Positions 37,747 through 45,673 of a stretch of DNA of 64,000 bases are shown in pieces. This stretch comes from Skermanella stibiiresistens SB22. Its GTDB lineage: Bacteria; Pseudomonadota; Alphaproteobacteria; Azospirillales; Azospirillaceae. The stretch spans positions 1 through 64,000 of the forward strand of contig NZ_AVFL01000033.1 in the NCBI RefSeq assembly GCF_000576635.1. Direction: 5' to 3'. Each line of letters opens with the position of its first letter. Position 1 is the stretch's first letter. The notes under the pieces were generated by a model. The model saw only the letters and a list, made by a program, of their open reading frames with translations, searched no databases and had not been told where the DNA came from. Both the position numbers and the translations under genes were made by a program.

Positions 37747-38771
37747 TGGGTCAGGCCGAACGTGTCGATCGCCTTGGCGATGGTCTCGACGCCGTTGATC
37801 GCGTCGAGACCCGGCCGGGTGGCGCCGACATCGATGGTGACGACGCGCCCGTTGCGCACCGCGGAGAGGCTGCTGGCTACGGGATCGGTCCGCAGGAAGT
37901 CGAGCTTCAAGTCGATGTCGTCGGCGGGAAAGCGACGCCGGTCCATCTTTACCACCACGAGCACGTCGGGGTCGGCGGCGGCGATGGTTTCCCATCCGAC
38001 CAGCGGCCATTCCTCGGTGGTGGTGATCACGTTGCGGGCACCCAGCTTCGACAGGATATAGGCCGGCACGCCGTTCTTGCCGGCCATGAAGGCGTCGCCC
38101 TTGATCTCCTTGCTGGAGAACCAGACCGCCATGGAGACGTTCCTCGTCGCCATCCCGGCGACGGAGTGGACCGCCCGCTCCTCGCGTTCCTGAAGGTTGG
38201 TGACCAAGGCCTCGGCTCGATCCGACACGTCGAAGATTTGGCCGTATTCCCGGATGTTCCGATAGAGGAGTTCCATCGAGTACATCCGCGTGCGCACGCC
38301 GTCGCCCGGGCCGGAATTGTCCTTGCCGACGCAATCGGTCGGCGAGACATAGACGGGGACCCCCACTTGGTCGAACTGGTCGCGCTTGCCGACGATGCCG
38401 TTGGGGCCGATGTGCCACTCGTACATGGCCGTGACCAGATCGGGTTCCTGACCCACCACCGCCTCGAAGCTCGGATCGTTGTCCGCCAGCCGCCTCACCT
38501 TGGCGTCGATCGTTTGATAGGGCTTCGCCACCGGGCCGAACCAGACCGCCGTGCCGACCACGCGGTCGCCGAGGCCGAGCGCGTAGAGGATTTCCGTCTG
38601 CGCCTGGCCGACCGAGACGACGCGCTGGGGCGCCTTGTCGACGGTGATGGTGTGGCCGCAATTTTCCACCGTGAGCGGATAGTGGGTACCGTCCGCCAGA
38701 GCGGGTACCGCCAAGCCGACACCGGTGAGCAGAAGGATGATGAAACGCGGGATCTGGGGGAAATACCGCAT
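37743..38771 (-). CDS. FecB/BtuF-type periplasmic binding protein
   Basis: A 342-residue periplasmic binding protein. The signal peptide (FIILLLTGVGLAVPALA) is cut near residue 26. The mature part starts with YPLTVENCGHTITVDKAPQR and VVSVGQAQTEILYALGLGDR, the standard beginning of class III metal-chelate binding proteins, and contains the matching second lobe (ATRNVSMAVWFSSKEIKGDA, then VGWETIAAADPDVLVVV). The ATG at 38771 gives the signal peptide; an upstream extension does not fit. A perfect Zur-like palindrome lies 75 bases upstream, so zinc-starvation induction is likely. The ligand may be zinc or a zinc-metallophore complex. Confidence 0.9.
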   Translation of the reverse strand: MRYFPQIPRFIILLLTGVGLAVPALADGTHYPLTVENCGHTITVDKAPQRVVSVGQAQTEILYALGLGDRVVGTAVWFGPVAKPYQTIDAKVRRLADNDPSFEAVVGQEPDLVTAMYEWHIGPNGIVGKRDQFDQVGVPVYVSPTDCVGKDNSGPGDGVRTRMYSMELLYRNIREYGQIFDVSDRAEALVTNLQEREERAVHSVAGMATRNVSMAVWFSSKEIKGDAFMAGKNGVPAYILSKLGARNVITTTEEWPLVGWETIAAADPDVLVVVKMDRRRFPADDIDLKLDFLRTDPVASSLSAVRNGRVVTIDVGATRPGLDAINGVETIAKAIDTFGLTH

Positions 38772-38845
38772 TGGAAAACTCCTTCTAGAATGGGTGGTGG
38801 CGTCCGCCCGCGATCCGAGATCGCCACCGTTCTCCAGCCACGAAT

Positions 38846-38867
38846 ATGTTATGTTATAACATAACAT
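38846..38867 (-). promoter_or_regulatory. Zur-like operator upstream of the FecBCD operon
   Basis: A perfect 22-base palindrome: ATGTTATGTTA followed immediately by its reverse complement. The core TGTTATAACA is the signature of proteobacterial Zur boxes. It sits 75 bases upstream of the binding-protein start on the minus strand, a natural position to block a promoter. A second, 19-of-22 match lies at 42997-43018 upstream of the COG0523 gene, which supports regulation by one zinc sensor. The zur gene itself is not in the window. Confidence 0.85.
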
Positions 38868-39018
38868 GCTTTTTTCGATTCGGAAGGTAAGAATTAGGAG
38901 ACGCGCGCCCTGACGCCGCCCTGCCGGTCGACAGCCTGAAGGCCGCCCGCCACGAGAGGGCAGATCCAAGCATATGGGAAACGGTCGCCGTGCTCAATCT
39001 TCGGCACCGCGGGAGCCT

Positions 39019-39936
39019 TCATTCGTGGCGGACAGGCTTCTCGCCATCCGCGGCGCGCATGTTTCCTTCCCATTCCAGCCACGACCGGAAAACGGCGGCG
39101 AGTTCCGTCTTCTCCCGCGTCTCGGGCAGATAGGCGCAGTAGCTCCGGGCGGGTAGGAGCGGGCCGGGGAAGGGGGCGACGAGGCGGCCGCGGGCGAGGT
39201 CGTCCTCCATCAGGGCGGTTGGTCCCATCGCGACGCCGAGCCCGTCGACGGCCGCCTGAAGGGTGAGATAGAAGTGGTCGAGGACCAGCACCGCGTCGGG
39301 CCGGAGGTCGGCGGCGCCCGCTTTGGCCAGCCAGTCGTCCCACAGCCGGGGCAGGCTGAGGCTATGCAGCAGCGTGTGGCGCCGCAGGTCGTCGGGCGCG
39401 CGGAGCGGCAGCCGGTCGAGCAGGGCGGGGCTACAGACGGGTAGCCGATGCTCGGACAGGAACGGGTGCGCCTCATAGCCATAGAAGGTGTCCGGGCCGC
39501 CCCGGATAATGACGTCGTGGGGATCGCGCAGGGATTCCAGCGGCGCGTTCGAGGTTTCCAGCCTGACCTTGACGGTGGGGTGATGTTCCTGGAACCGCGC
39601 CAGTCGCGGCACCAGCCAGCGCAAGGCGAAGGTCGCGGGCGCGTTGACCCGCAGCACCGCGCCGGTGTCGTACCCGTATCTCTCCGTCGCGGACGCCACC
39701 CGGTCGAGCGCCGGGCCGATCTCGGCGAGATAGGCCCGCGCCGCCGCCGTCAGCACCACGCGCCGGTTATGCCGCTCGAACAAGGGGGCCCGCAGCCAGT
39801 CCTCCAGCAGGCGGACGTGCTGGCTGATCGCGCCATGGGTCACGCACAGCTCGCTGGCGGCGGCCTTGAAGCTGCCGAGGCGGGCGGCGGACTCGAAGGC
39901 GCGGAGCGCATTGAGGGGGGGCAGGGCAAGGCGCAT
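39019..39936 (-). CDS. LysR-family transcriptional regulator (GcvA-like)
   Basis: A 305-residue LysR-type regulator of the GcvA/AmpR-like branch. The winged helix is LNALRAFESAARLGSFKAAA, then ELCVTHGAISQHVRLLEDWL; the effector domain begins near residue 92 (LRVNAPATFALRWLVPRLAR). Divergent from the EamA exporter gene with a 156-base spacer that should hold both promoters, the classic arrangement for a LysR regulator and its target. It lies between the two Zur-like boxes but is not obviously part of either transcription unit. Confidence 0.9.
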   Translation of the reverse strand: MRLALPPLNALRAFESAARLGSFKAAASELCVTHGAISQHVRLLEDWLRAPLFERHNRRVVLTAAARAYLAEIGPALDRVASATERYGYDTGAVLRVNAPATFALRWLVPRLARFQEHHPTVKVRLETSNAPLESLRDPHDVIIRGGPDTFYGYEAHPFLSEHRLPVCSPALLDRLPLRAPDDLRRHTLLHSLSLPRLWDDWLAKAGAADLRPDAVLVLDHFYLTLQAAVDGLGVAMGPTALMEDDLARGRLVAPFPGPLLPARSYCAYLPETREKTELAAVFRSWLEWEGNMRAADGEKPVRHE

Positions 39937-40092
39937 TCGCGTGAGTTTTCCTGACGGAAATTGGCAGGTTTACTGGTTTGTAGCGGGTTTCCGCGAGAGA
40001 TATTCTAACCTTCAAACCCAGCCGGAGCCAGTGCCCTTGTCCACCATCCCCATCTTCCATGCCCATTTCCGCCGCGGCATCTGGCGGGGCGC

Positions 40093-40920
40093 GTGACGCC
40101 GGGCGTCCTCGCCGCCGTGATGTGCGCGGCGCTCTTGCACGCGGGATGGAACGCGGTGCTGCGGGGTGGCGGTGACCGGCTCTGGTCGATGACCCTGATG
40201 ATGATCGCGGTCACCTGCGTCACGGCGGTGGCGTCGCTGTTCCTGCCCTGGCCCAACGCCGCGAGCTGGCCCTATGTGATCGCCTCCGCGATCATCCACA
40301 CCGCCTACAACCTGTCCCTGGTGCGAACCTACCGGTCCGGCGACCTGGGGCAGACCTATCCCATCTCGCGCGGGTCGTCGCCGGTCCTGGTCGCCTTGGG
40401 TGCGGCGGTCTTCGCGGGTGAGACGCTCGATGCGGCGTCCTCGCTCGGCATCGCGCTGGTGTCCGGTGGCATCCTGTCGCTGGCGTTCCAAGGCCGGGGC
40501 GTCCGGGCCGACTTCCTGCCCGCCGCCGTGACCACGGGCGTCCTGATCGGGGCCTATACCGTCGTGGATGGGATCGGAGTCCGGCTGTCGGGGGACAGCC
40601 TGGCCTACGCCAACACCATGTTCCTGCTGTGGAGCGTCACGATGCCCGTGATCTTTCTCGCGACGGGGCGAAGACCGCCGCGATACACGCCGGCGCGGAC
40701 GGTGATGGCGCTGGCCGGCGGCCTCGTCTCGATCCTCGCCTATGGCATCGTCATCTGGGCCATGCGGCACGACGCGATGGGCGTCGTTTCCGCGTTGCGC
40801 GAAACCAGCGTGGTCTTCGCGGCGCTGATCGGATGGATCTTTCTCAAGGAGAAGCTGAGCGCGCGCCGGATGATCTCCTGCGTGGCGATCGCGCTGGGAG
40901 CGGCGTGCCTGGCTTACTGA
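40093..40920 (+). CDS. EamA/DMT-superfamily transporter
   Basis: A 275-residue drug/metabolite transporter with ten predicted helices in two EamA repeats. The first repeat includes LLHAGWNAVLRGGGDRLWSM and ends around GQTYPISRGSSPVLVALGAA; the second ends with ALRETSVVFAALIGWIFLKE and KLSARRMISCVAIALGAACL, the typical EamA C-terminus. The start is GTG at 40093, giving a complete first helix; the ribosome binding site is weak. The 3' end overlaps the end of the convergent WD40-like gene by seven bases. Probably an exporter of amino acids or related metabolites controlled by the divergent LysR. Confidence 0.87.
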   Translation: MTPGVLAAVMCAALLHAGWNAVLRGGGDRLWSMTLMMIAVTCVTAVASLFLPWPNAASWPYVIASAIIHTAYNLSLVRTYRSGDLGQTYPISRGSSPVLVALGAAVFAGETLDAASSLGIALVSGGILSLAFQGRGVRADFLPAAVTTGVLIGAYTVVDGIGVRLSGDSLAYANTMFLLWSVTMPVIFLATGRRPPRYTPARTVMALAGGLVSILAYGIVIWAMRHDAMGVVSALRETSVVFAALIGWIFLKEKLSARRMISCVAIALGAACLAY

Positions 40921-42011
40921 CGGGGCGGCCTTGGCGCGGCGGGATACCCCTTTGTCGCCCGGATCGGGAACCACGACAGGCGGCCAGCCTCGGTGCCGGC
41001 CAGCAGGTGCCGGCCGTCGTCGCTCCAGGCGGCGGCGCTGACCGGCGATCCATCCGGAGCGGCGGCCGTGACCGGGTTGGTGCCGTCGAGCGGGACGATC
41101 AGCAGGCGGCCGTCGTCGTGGCCGGCGGCGATCACCGCCTCCCGGGGATGCGGCGCCACGGCCGTGATCAAACCATCGCCGATGCCGCCCAATTGCAAGG
41201 GTTGCTTCCGCCAGGGTCCGCCGCCGAAGAAGGGCCAGCACACCACGGAATCGGCTCCCGCCGTTGCGAGGTGGCGGGCACGGTTGGTCCAGGCGATCGA
41301 GCGGATCTTGGTCGCGTAGCCGTCCATCCGCATCTCGGCCTTGTCCTTCAGCCGCCAGCCGTGCAGTCCGGATTCCTGGAGGGTGGTCATCAGGTGGGTG
41401 CCCTCGGGATGCCAGAGCACGCCCAGGTGGGAGCCCTTCCACTCCAGCCGCGAGGGTGGACCTGGGCGTGAGGTCCACCAGAGGCTGACTCCGCCGTAGT
41501 GGGCGACGGCCAGCCGCTTGCCGTTGGGCGCGAAGGCGAGGCCGCCAACGGTGCTGGGATGTTCCAGCGGGGGCATGGCCTCGTGGCCCGAGGCGTCGAG
41601 CAGGTGGACCCTCCGTCCGGCGGAATGGGCGCGCAGCCGGGAGCGCGGACAGGCGTCGACGTGGTCGATCCAGCGTCCCGCGGCCTCGGCCAGTGTTTCC
41701 ATGGCGTGCCCCGGCACGATCCGCCGCAGGCGGCCGTCGTCGCCGCCGCTGAGGAACGCTTGGCCGTCGATGTCGCGCGCCAAGGCGAGGCAGACGCCCC
41801 CGTGGGCCTGGACGATGGCCGGGGGCTCCTGGGGATCGGTCAGGTCGATCAGCCAGACCGAGCCGTCGCCGAGGGCCGCGGCGGCGTGGCCGCCGGCGCG
41901 GTTGACCGCGACCGAGACGACATGGGCCCCGGTGTCGAAATGGCGCTCCAGGGATCGAGGCGGCGGCTGGGTTTGGTCGCGTCTGACGGTGGGGTTGGCC
42001 GTGACGGTCAT
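40914..42011 (-). CDS. WD40-repeat protein coupled to the COG0523 GTPase
   Basis: A 365-residue protein made of WD40-like beta-propeller blades: repeated units such as GAHVVSVAVNRAGGHAAAAL with GDGSVWLIDL, GGDDGRLRRIV, STVGGLAFAPNGKRLAVAHY and GHDDGRLLIVPLDG. There is no signal peptide, so it is cytosolic. The ATG overlaps the COG0523 stop (ATGA), so the two are made together below the second Zur-like box. WD40 proteins beside COG0523 GTPases recur in proteobacterial zinc regulons; a scaffold or metal-client interaction is likely but unproven. Confidence 0.85.
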   Translation of the reverse strand: MTVTANPTVRRDQTQPPPRSLERHFDTGAHVVSVAVNRAGGHAAAALGDGSVWLIDLTDPQEPPAIVQAHGGVCLALARDIDGQAFLSGGDDGRLRRIVPGHAMETLAEAAGRWIDHVDACPRSRLRAHSAGRRVHLLDASGHEAMPPLEHPSTVGGLAFAPNGKRLAVAHYGGVSLWWTSRPGPPSRLEWKGSHLGVLWHPEGTHLMTTLQESGLHGWRLKDKAEMRMDGYATKIRSIAWTNRARHLATAGADSVVCWPFFGGGPWRKQPLQLGGIGDGLITAVAPHPREAVIAAGHDDGRLLIVPLDGTNPVTAAAPDGSPVSAAAWSDDGRHLLAGTEAGRLSWFPIRATKGYPAAPRPPRQ

Positions 42012-42967
42012 GGCGCGGCGCAGGCGGCGAAGCCGGCGCGCAGCCTGTCGCCGTCCAGGTTCCGCCCGATCAGGACGAAGCGGCTTTCGCGGGGTTGCCC
42101 CGCCGGCCAGACACCGAGATTTGCGCTGTCGGCCAGCATGTGGACGCCCTGGATCACGGTTCGCCGATCACTGCCCTTGAACGACAGGATGCCCTTGTAG
42201 CGAAGCAGGTCGGTGCCCTGGACGCGCAGCAGGGTGTGGAGCCAGCCGTCGAAGGCGACGGGATCGAGCGCCCGATCCTGCCGCAGCGAGACGCTGGTGA
42301 CGGACTGGTCGTGTTCGTGGTCGTCCTCGCCCAGGAAATCGGGCTCCATCGCCAGGATGCGATCGAGGTCGAAGGCGCCGAGCCCGATCACCTCGTCCAG
42401 CGCCACCTCGCAGCGCTGGGTGCGCCGGATGCGGGCGAAGGGGTTCATCGACCGGATGCGCTGTTCCAGGACCACCATGTCGGCTTCGTCCACGAGGTCG
42501 ATCTTGTTGAGCAGGATGACGTCGGCGAAGGCGATCTGCTCCTGCGCCTCGTGGCTGTCGGCGAGGCGGTCGGCCAGATGGCGGGCGTCCGCGACGGTGA
42601 CGATGCCGTCCATCCGGGTGCGCTTGGACACGACGGGATCGACGAAGAATGTCTGCGCCACCGGGGCTGGATCGGCCAAGCCCGTGGTCTCGATCAGGAT
42701 GCCGTCGAAGCCGTCCTTGCGCTTGAGCAGGCCGTTGATGATGCGGATGAGATCGCCGCGCACGGTGTAGCAGATGCACCCGTTGTTCATCTCGAACACC
42801 TCCTCGTCGGCGCCGACGACGAGATCGTTGTCGATCCCGATCTCTCCGAACTCGTTGACGATGACGGCGAAGCGCTTGCCGTGCGACTCCGACAGGATGC
42901 GGTTCAGCAGGGTCGTCTTGCCCGCGCCGAGATAGCCGGTCAGCACGGTGACGGGGATGGCGGACAT
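42008..42967 (-). CDS. COG0523/CobW-family GTPase, probable zinc metallochaperone
   Basis: A 319-residue G3E GTPase. Walker A is GYLGAGKTT (11-19), the switch region contains NEFGEIGIDNDLV, the metal motif is GCICY (63-67) and the guanine-specificity motif is NKID (154-157). Most relatives have CxCC; here the third cysteine is Y67 (codon TAC), an unusual feature. A His/Asp-rich segment GEDDHEHDQ sits before the C-terminal CobW domain (DPVAFDGWLHTLLRVQ). A Zur-like box lies 30 bases upstream. Family members of this branch allocate zinc to essential client enzymes when zinc is scarce. Confidence 0.92.
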   Translation of the reverse strand: MSAIPVTVLTGYLGAGKTTLLNRILSESHGKRFAVIVNEFGEIGIDNDLVVGADEEVFEMNNGCICYTVRGDLIRIINGLLKRKDGFDGILIETTGLADPAPVAQTFFVDPVVSKRTRMDGIVTVADARHLADRLADSHEAQEQIAFADVILLNKIDLVDEADMVVLEQRIRSMNPFARIRRTQRCEVALDEVIGLGAFDLDRILAMEPDFLGEDDHEHDQSVTSVSLRQDRALDPVAFDGWLHTLLRVQGTDLLRYKGILSFKGSDRRTVIQGVHMLADSANLGVWPAGQPRESRFVLIGRNLDGDRLRAGFAACAAP

Positions 42968-42996
42968 CGGCTGTTTCCCTCCAATTGAAATCCGTT

Positions 42997-43018
42997 ATGA
43001 TATGTTATAACGTTACAT
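42997..43018. promoter_or_regulatory. Zur-like operator between COG0523 gene and two small genes
   Basis: The segment contains the core TATGTTATAAC and matches the perfect palindrome at 38846-38867 at 19 of 22 positions. It sits 30 bases before the COG0523 start on the minus strand and 28 bases before the first plus-strand ATG at 43046, so one bound Zur dimer could repress both directions. Confidence 0.8.
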
Positions 43019-43045
43019 TTAGATCTGACAATCCTTCATGGGCCG

Positions 43046-43327
43046 ATGATGACCGAAAGCGTGGATCCCGCCGGTGATCCTGACGAACTTGAGAGCGCGT
43101 TCGATTTGGTGCGCGCGCTGTGGGTCGAGGAGGCCGATGGCGGCCCACCCCGGCAAGTCGTCGCCTGGGCGATGATGGTCGAGGCCGTCAACCACCTGAC
43201 TGTCCTGCATGGCCCGGACGCCATGGCCGGGATGCTCGACGAGCTGAGGCTGGCGGTGCTGGAGGAGCCCGGCTCGGGAACGCTCCCCACCTCGGGGACG
43301 CTTCCCAAACCGGGAACGCTTCAATGA
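43046..43327 (+). CDS. Small protein facing the Zur box, function unknown
   Basis: A 93-residue acidic soluble protein with a helical body (PDELESAFDLVRALWVEEAD, then AWAMMVEAVNHLTVLHGPDA, MAGMLDELRLAVLEE) and a short tail of three imperfect repeats (GSGTLPTSGTLPKPGTLQ). The ATG at 43046 is followed directly by another at 43049; no strong ribosome binding site is seen, so the transcript may be nearly leaderless. Its stop overlaps the start of the next gene (ATGA). Divergence from the COG0523 gene over a Zur-like box suggests zinc-responsive expression. I recognise no family. Confidence 0.6.
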   Translation: MMTESVDPAGDPDELESAFDLVRALWVEEADGGPPRQVVAWAMMVEAVNHLTVLHGPDAMAGMLDELRLAVLEEPGSGTLPTSGTLPKPGTLQ

Positions 43328-43677
43328 GCGGGACGGTGTCCGGGTCGGCGGATGTCTGGTCGGGCCGGGAGGCGAACAACGGCTTCCTCGGCGCGCTGTC
43401 CTGGCGCATGGCCAAGCCGGTTGTCCTGCATCCCCGGTTCTTCGAGGGCTTCCTGGACTACCTGGGCGGGCGCCCGTTTGACTATCGCGGGCTGGACGGC
43501 TGGCCGCCGCTGGACCAGCACCGCTACGAGAACGGCCGCGAGTTGGCGGCCGAATGCCGCGCGGCGGGGATATCCGTGCGCTGGCGCGACCGCACGCGCA
43601 TTCCCCGCGACTTGAAGGCCCTTGTGGCGGAGCGCGCCCGCCATCGCCACCGCCACCGCCAACAGGGTCGCCGTTAG
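43324..43677 (+). CDS. Small protein coupled to the preceding gene, function unknown
   Basis: A 117-residue protein starting at an ATG that overlaps the preceding stop (ATGA at 43324-43327). The body reads REANNGFLGALSWRMAKPVV, then PRFFEGFLDYLGGRPFDYRG and YENGRELAAECRAAGISVRW, with a basic, histidine-rich tail (ARHRHRHRQQGRR) that could bind metal. There is no signal peptide or membrane segment. A longer in-frame extension upstream would overlap the previous gene completely and is rejected. Together the two genes look like a small zinc-responsive operon of undescribed function. Confidence 0.6.
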   Translation: MSGTVSGSADVWSGREANNGFLGALSWRMAKPVVLHPRFFEGFLDYLGGRPFDYRGLDGWPPLDQHRYENGRELAAECRAAGISVRWRDRTRIPRDLKALVAERARHRHRHRQQGRR

Positions 43678-43816
43678 CTGGCGGATTGCCGTGACCGGGG
43701 GGTGACTGGAGTTAGCCTCTGTCGCCCATCAGGGCGAGGGGTCGCCATGACGCGTCGCGCGGGACCGGGAGCGATGCCATCGTGATCAGCCGATATGACG
43801 ATGCTCGGTGCCCTGA

Positions 43817-44263
43817 TCACCCTATGCGTTTCTCGAAGAAAACGCGGTTGAAGCCGTCTTCCGCGCGTCGGTCCACCTCGACGTAGCCGAGCTTCGGGTA
43901 GATCGAGAGGTTGTCGGTCATCTTTTCATTCGTATAGAGACGCGCGGCGCGACAACCCAGCCGCCGCGCCTCATCCTCACAGAACCCGATCAACGCTTTT
44001 CCCACTCCCTGGCCTGACGCCCAAGGCCATACCGCGACATTCTCAAGCAGCATCGAGTCTTCCTGGGGGAAGAACACGATGAATCCTTGCATGACATCGT
44101 CTTCACCCATGGACACATGAACCTGACCAGCGGCGATTTGCGCCGCGAAGTCGGCGACCATGGGAGCGGGTTCGCGCCCGATCACGGCGACATAGCCGAC
44201 ATAGGCGCTTTCGGCACAAGCCCGGATATCCGCCTCGTCACTTGGAATTGCTGGCCTGATCAC
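43817..44263 (-). CDS. GNAT-family N-acetyltransferase
   Basis: A 148-residue acetyltransferase of the GNAT fold. The acetyl-CoA binding motif A is LLENVAVWPWASGQGVGKAL, followed by GFCEDEARRLGCRAARLYTN and the C-terminal strand region YPKLGYVEVDRR. The start is GTG at 44263 (IRPAIPSDEADIRACAESAY), the standard GNAT beginning. It stands alone. The substrate amine is unknown. Confidence 0.85.
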   Translation of the reverse strand: MIRPAIPSDEADIRACAESAYVGYVAVIGREPAPMVADFAAQIAAGQVHVSMGEDDVMQGFIVFFPQEDSMLLENVAVWPWASGQGVGKALIGFCEDEARRLGCRAARLYTNEKMTDNLSIYPKLGYVEVDRRAEDGFNRVFFEKRIG

Positions 44264-44665
44264 TCGTCATCCCCATGAAGCATCCCCACGGCGGGAAAGC
44301 GCGCGCTCGTGCCCCGAAACGGATGCCTGGCTTCGTTCTGGGCATGTCTGGTCATCACAACCATCCTCTTTCCAAGAAGACCTAACCGTGGCCGAAGAGA
44401 TGATGACGCTTCGCCCGATGCTTGGAAAGAGGACCGCCAGGGGAAGACCGCTCCAGGCGATCAACTTCGCCGCCAAGCGCCCGATGGCATCGAGGGTTCC
44501 GGGCGCGCCTCCGCGGTGACGCGGATTTTGGCCAACCGGGCGCGGAATGTGGAACAGCGAGGGGGAGGGCGCCGCTTCCATGATCCCCTTTCAATCAGGT
44601 GCTTGTCTAGAATCGCGAAGGCGCCTATGGACGCGGGAAGTGACGCTTCGGCCAAAGGATGACGC
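44264..44665. other. Intergenic region, no convincing gene
   Basis: About 400 bases. A plus-strand frame from a GTG at 44309 to 44662 begins with a hydrophobic CLASFWACLVITTILF but then becomes Arg/Gly-rich with no ribosome binding site, so I do not call it. The region should contain the divergent promoters of the acetyltransferase and the membrane-protein gene at 44666. Confidence 0.45.
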
Positions 44666-45586
44666 ATGAGCGCGGATGAGCGGATCACCGAGCCACGGAA
44701 CACACAGTCATTCGGCCCTACGGGAAAGGCGTCGGAGTATCTGGAGAAATTGATCGCCGACAGCTTCAAGCGGGAAATGGATCAAGAAGAAAATGTCATC
44801 CGCAGCCTGCCCTTCTTCGCGACCTCGATCGGCGTGCTGGTCACATTCGTCGGCTTCGCCCGTGGTCTGCTCCCAGCCTTCTCTCGGACGTCATGGCCAG
44901 AGCTTGGCTACGGAATACTCGTCCATGGCGCGCTGGCCGGTTTGCTGGTGAGTTTGCTGGCTCTCCTGCTGTTCTTGTACAAGGCGGTTCGCGAGAGACA
45001 ATTCGAATATCCCATGTCGGAATCCGAGATGCTGGATTACGCCGCCAGCTTGACGGCCTATTATCGTGCTTTGGCGGATGAGGCGACGGCCTCAGGCGGC
45101 GGAGACGATGATCCAGTGGAGGTCATCGAGCGTGCCGTGGTCGATGACCTCCGCGCCACCATGATGGGCCAGATGGCCGCTTCGGCGAAGCTGAGCCGCG
45201 CCAATAACTTGGCTCGCCTCAAGGCGCGCGCTCGGGCGTTCTCGGCGCTGATGACGGCTTTGGGCTTCGCTCTGGTGTTGATCGTTGCTATATTGATCCA
45301 TGATGCGCTGAACGGAGGTTCCCATGGACAAGACGGCGTCGCGCGCCCAGGAATTGCGGAATCGCAGCGGGCGGGACCTGAAGACGGGACGCCTTCTGGA
45401 GAAGCCAAAGGCGCCGGCCATGCGGGAAGTCGTGAAGGGACCCTGGAATTACGGGGAAGTCCCGCCGAAAAACGCGACACCGGCCGTGGAGAGCAAGAAC
45501 CGGTGAACGGTCGGCCAACGCCTCTTCCGAACGAGCGGGTTCCCGCCGCCGGGGCGACGTCGGAACCCAAGTTCGAACATCGGTAG
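44666..45586 (+). CDS. Three-helix membrane protein of unknown function
   Basis: A 306-residue frame. Residues 20-48 form an amphipathic helix (EYLEKLIADSFKREMDQEEN); membrane segments lie near residues 49-71 (FFATSIGVLVTFVGFARGLL), 83-106 (ILVHGALAGLLVSLLALLLF) and 192-213 (SALMTALGFALVLIVAILIH), with a soluble helical loop between the second and third. The layout resembles small helical membrane effectors (SLATT or Pycsar TM type) seen next to immune sensors, but no sensor gene is adjacent. From about residue 218 the sequence turns into Gly/Pro/Arg-rich low-complexity, exactly where another well-initiated gene (45324) begins in a different frame. Confidence 0.65.
   Translation: MSADERITEPRNTQSFGPTGKASEYLEKLIADSFKREMDQEENVIRSLPFFATSIGVLVTFVGFARGLLPAFSRTSWPELGYGILVHGALAGLLVSLLALLLFLYKAVRERQFEYPMSESEMLDYAASLTAYYRALADEATASGGGDDDPVEVIERAVVDDLRATMMGQMAASAKLSRANNLARLKARARAFSALMTALGFALVLIVAILIHDALNGGSHGQDGVARPGIAESQRAGPEDGTPSGEAKGAGHAGSREGTLELRGSPAEKRDTGRGEQEPVNGRPTPLPNERVPAAGATSEPKFEHR
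45324..45506 (+). CDS. Small overlapping gene, function unknown
   Basis: A 60-residue basic protein (KTASRAQELRNRSGRDLKTG, then LLEKPKAPAMREVVKGPWNY) starting at an ATG with a perfect GGAGG five bases upstream. It lies inside, and out of frame with, the low-complexity tail of the preceding membrane-protein frame. Its balanced composition and ribosome binding site make it at least as credible as the tail that overlaps it. Either the two genes truly overlap or the upstream frame lost its original stop. No family recognised. Confidence 0.5.
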   Translation: MDKTASRAQELRNRSGRDLKTGRLLEKPKAPAMREVVKGPWNYGEVPPKNATPAVESKNR

Positions 45587-45673
45587 GGGTGACTCGGCGA
45601 CCGACCGCTCAACACCCTGGATGGCGGCATTGGGAGCGGTCGGCGCCGCCCGTGATCCTCACAGCCGGGACCC

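Noticed and set aside
36709-38661. N-terminal extension of the FecCD permease frame across the binding-protein gene
   Set aside because: The extension is Arg/Gly/His-rich and antiparallel in composition to a real gene; the TTGA overlap start gives a normal permease.
38772-38900. Possible cobalamin riboswitch before the FecBCD operon
   Set aside because: The leader is too short and lacks the B12 box; the Zur-like palindrome explains regulation better.
43240-43325. Three short GGAACGCT-like repeats
   Set aside because: They encode the SGTLP tail of the small protein and are too few and too diverged to be called a repeat array.
44309-44662. 117-codon frame with a hydrophobic start
   Set aside because: No ribosome binding site, and the sequence after the first 20 residues is low-complexity Arg/Gly-rich.
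45600-45643. Inverted repeat CCGACCGCTC/GAGCGGTCGG
   Set aside because: The 24-base loop and absence of a U-tract make a terminator call weak.
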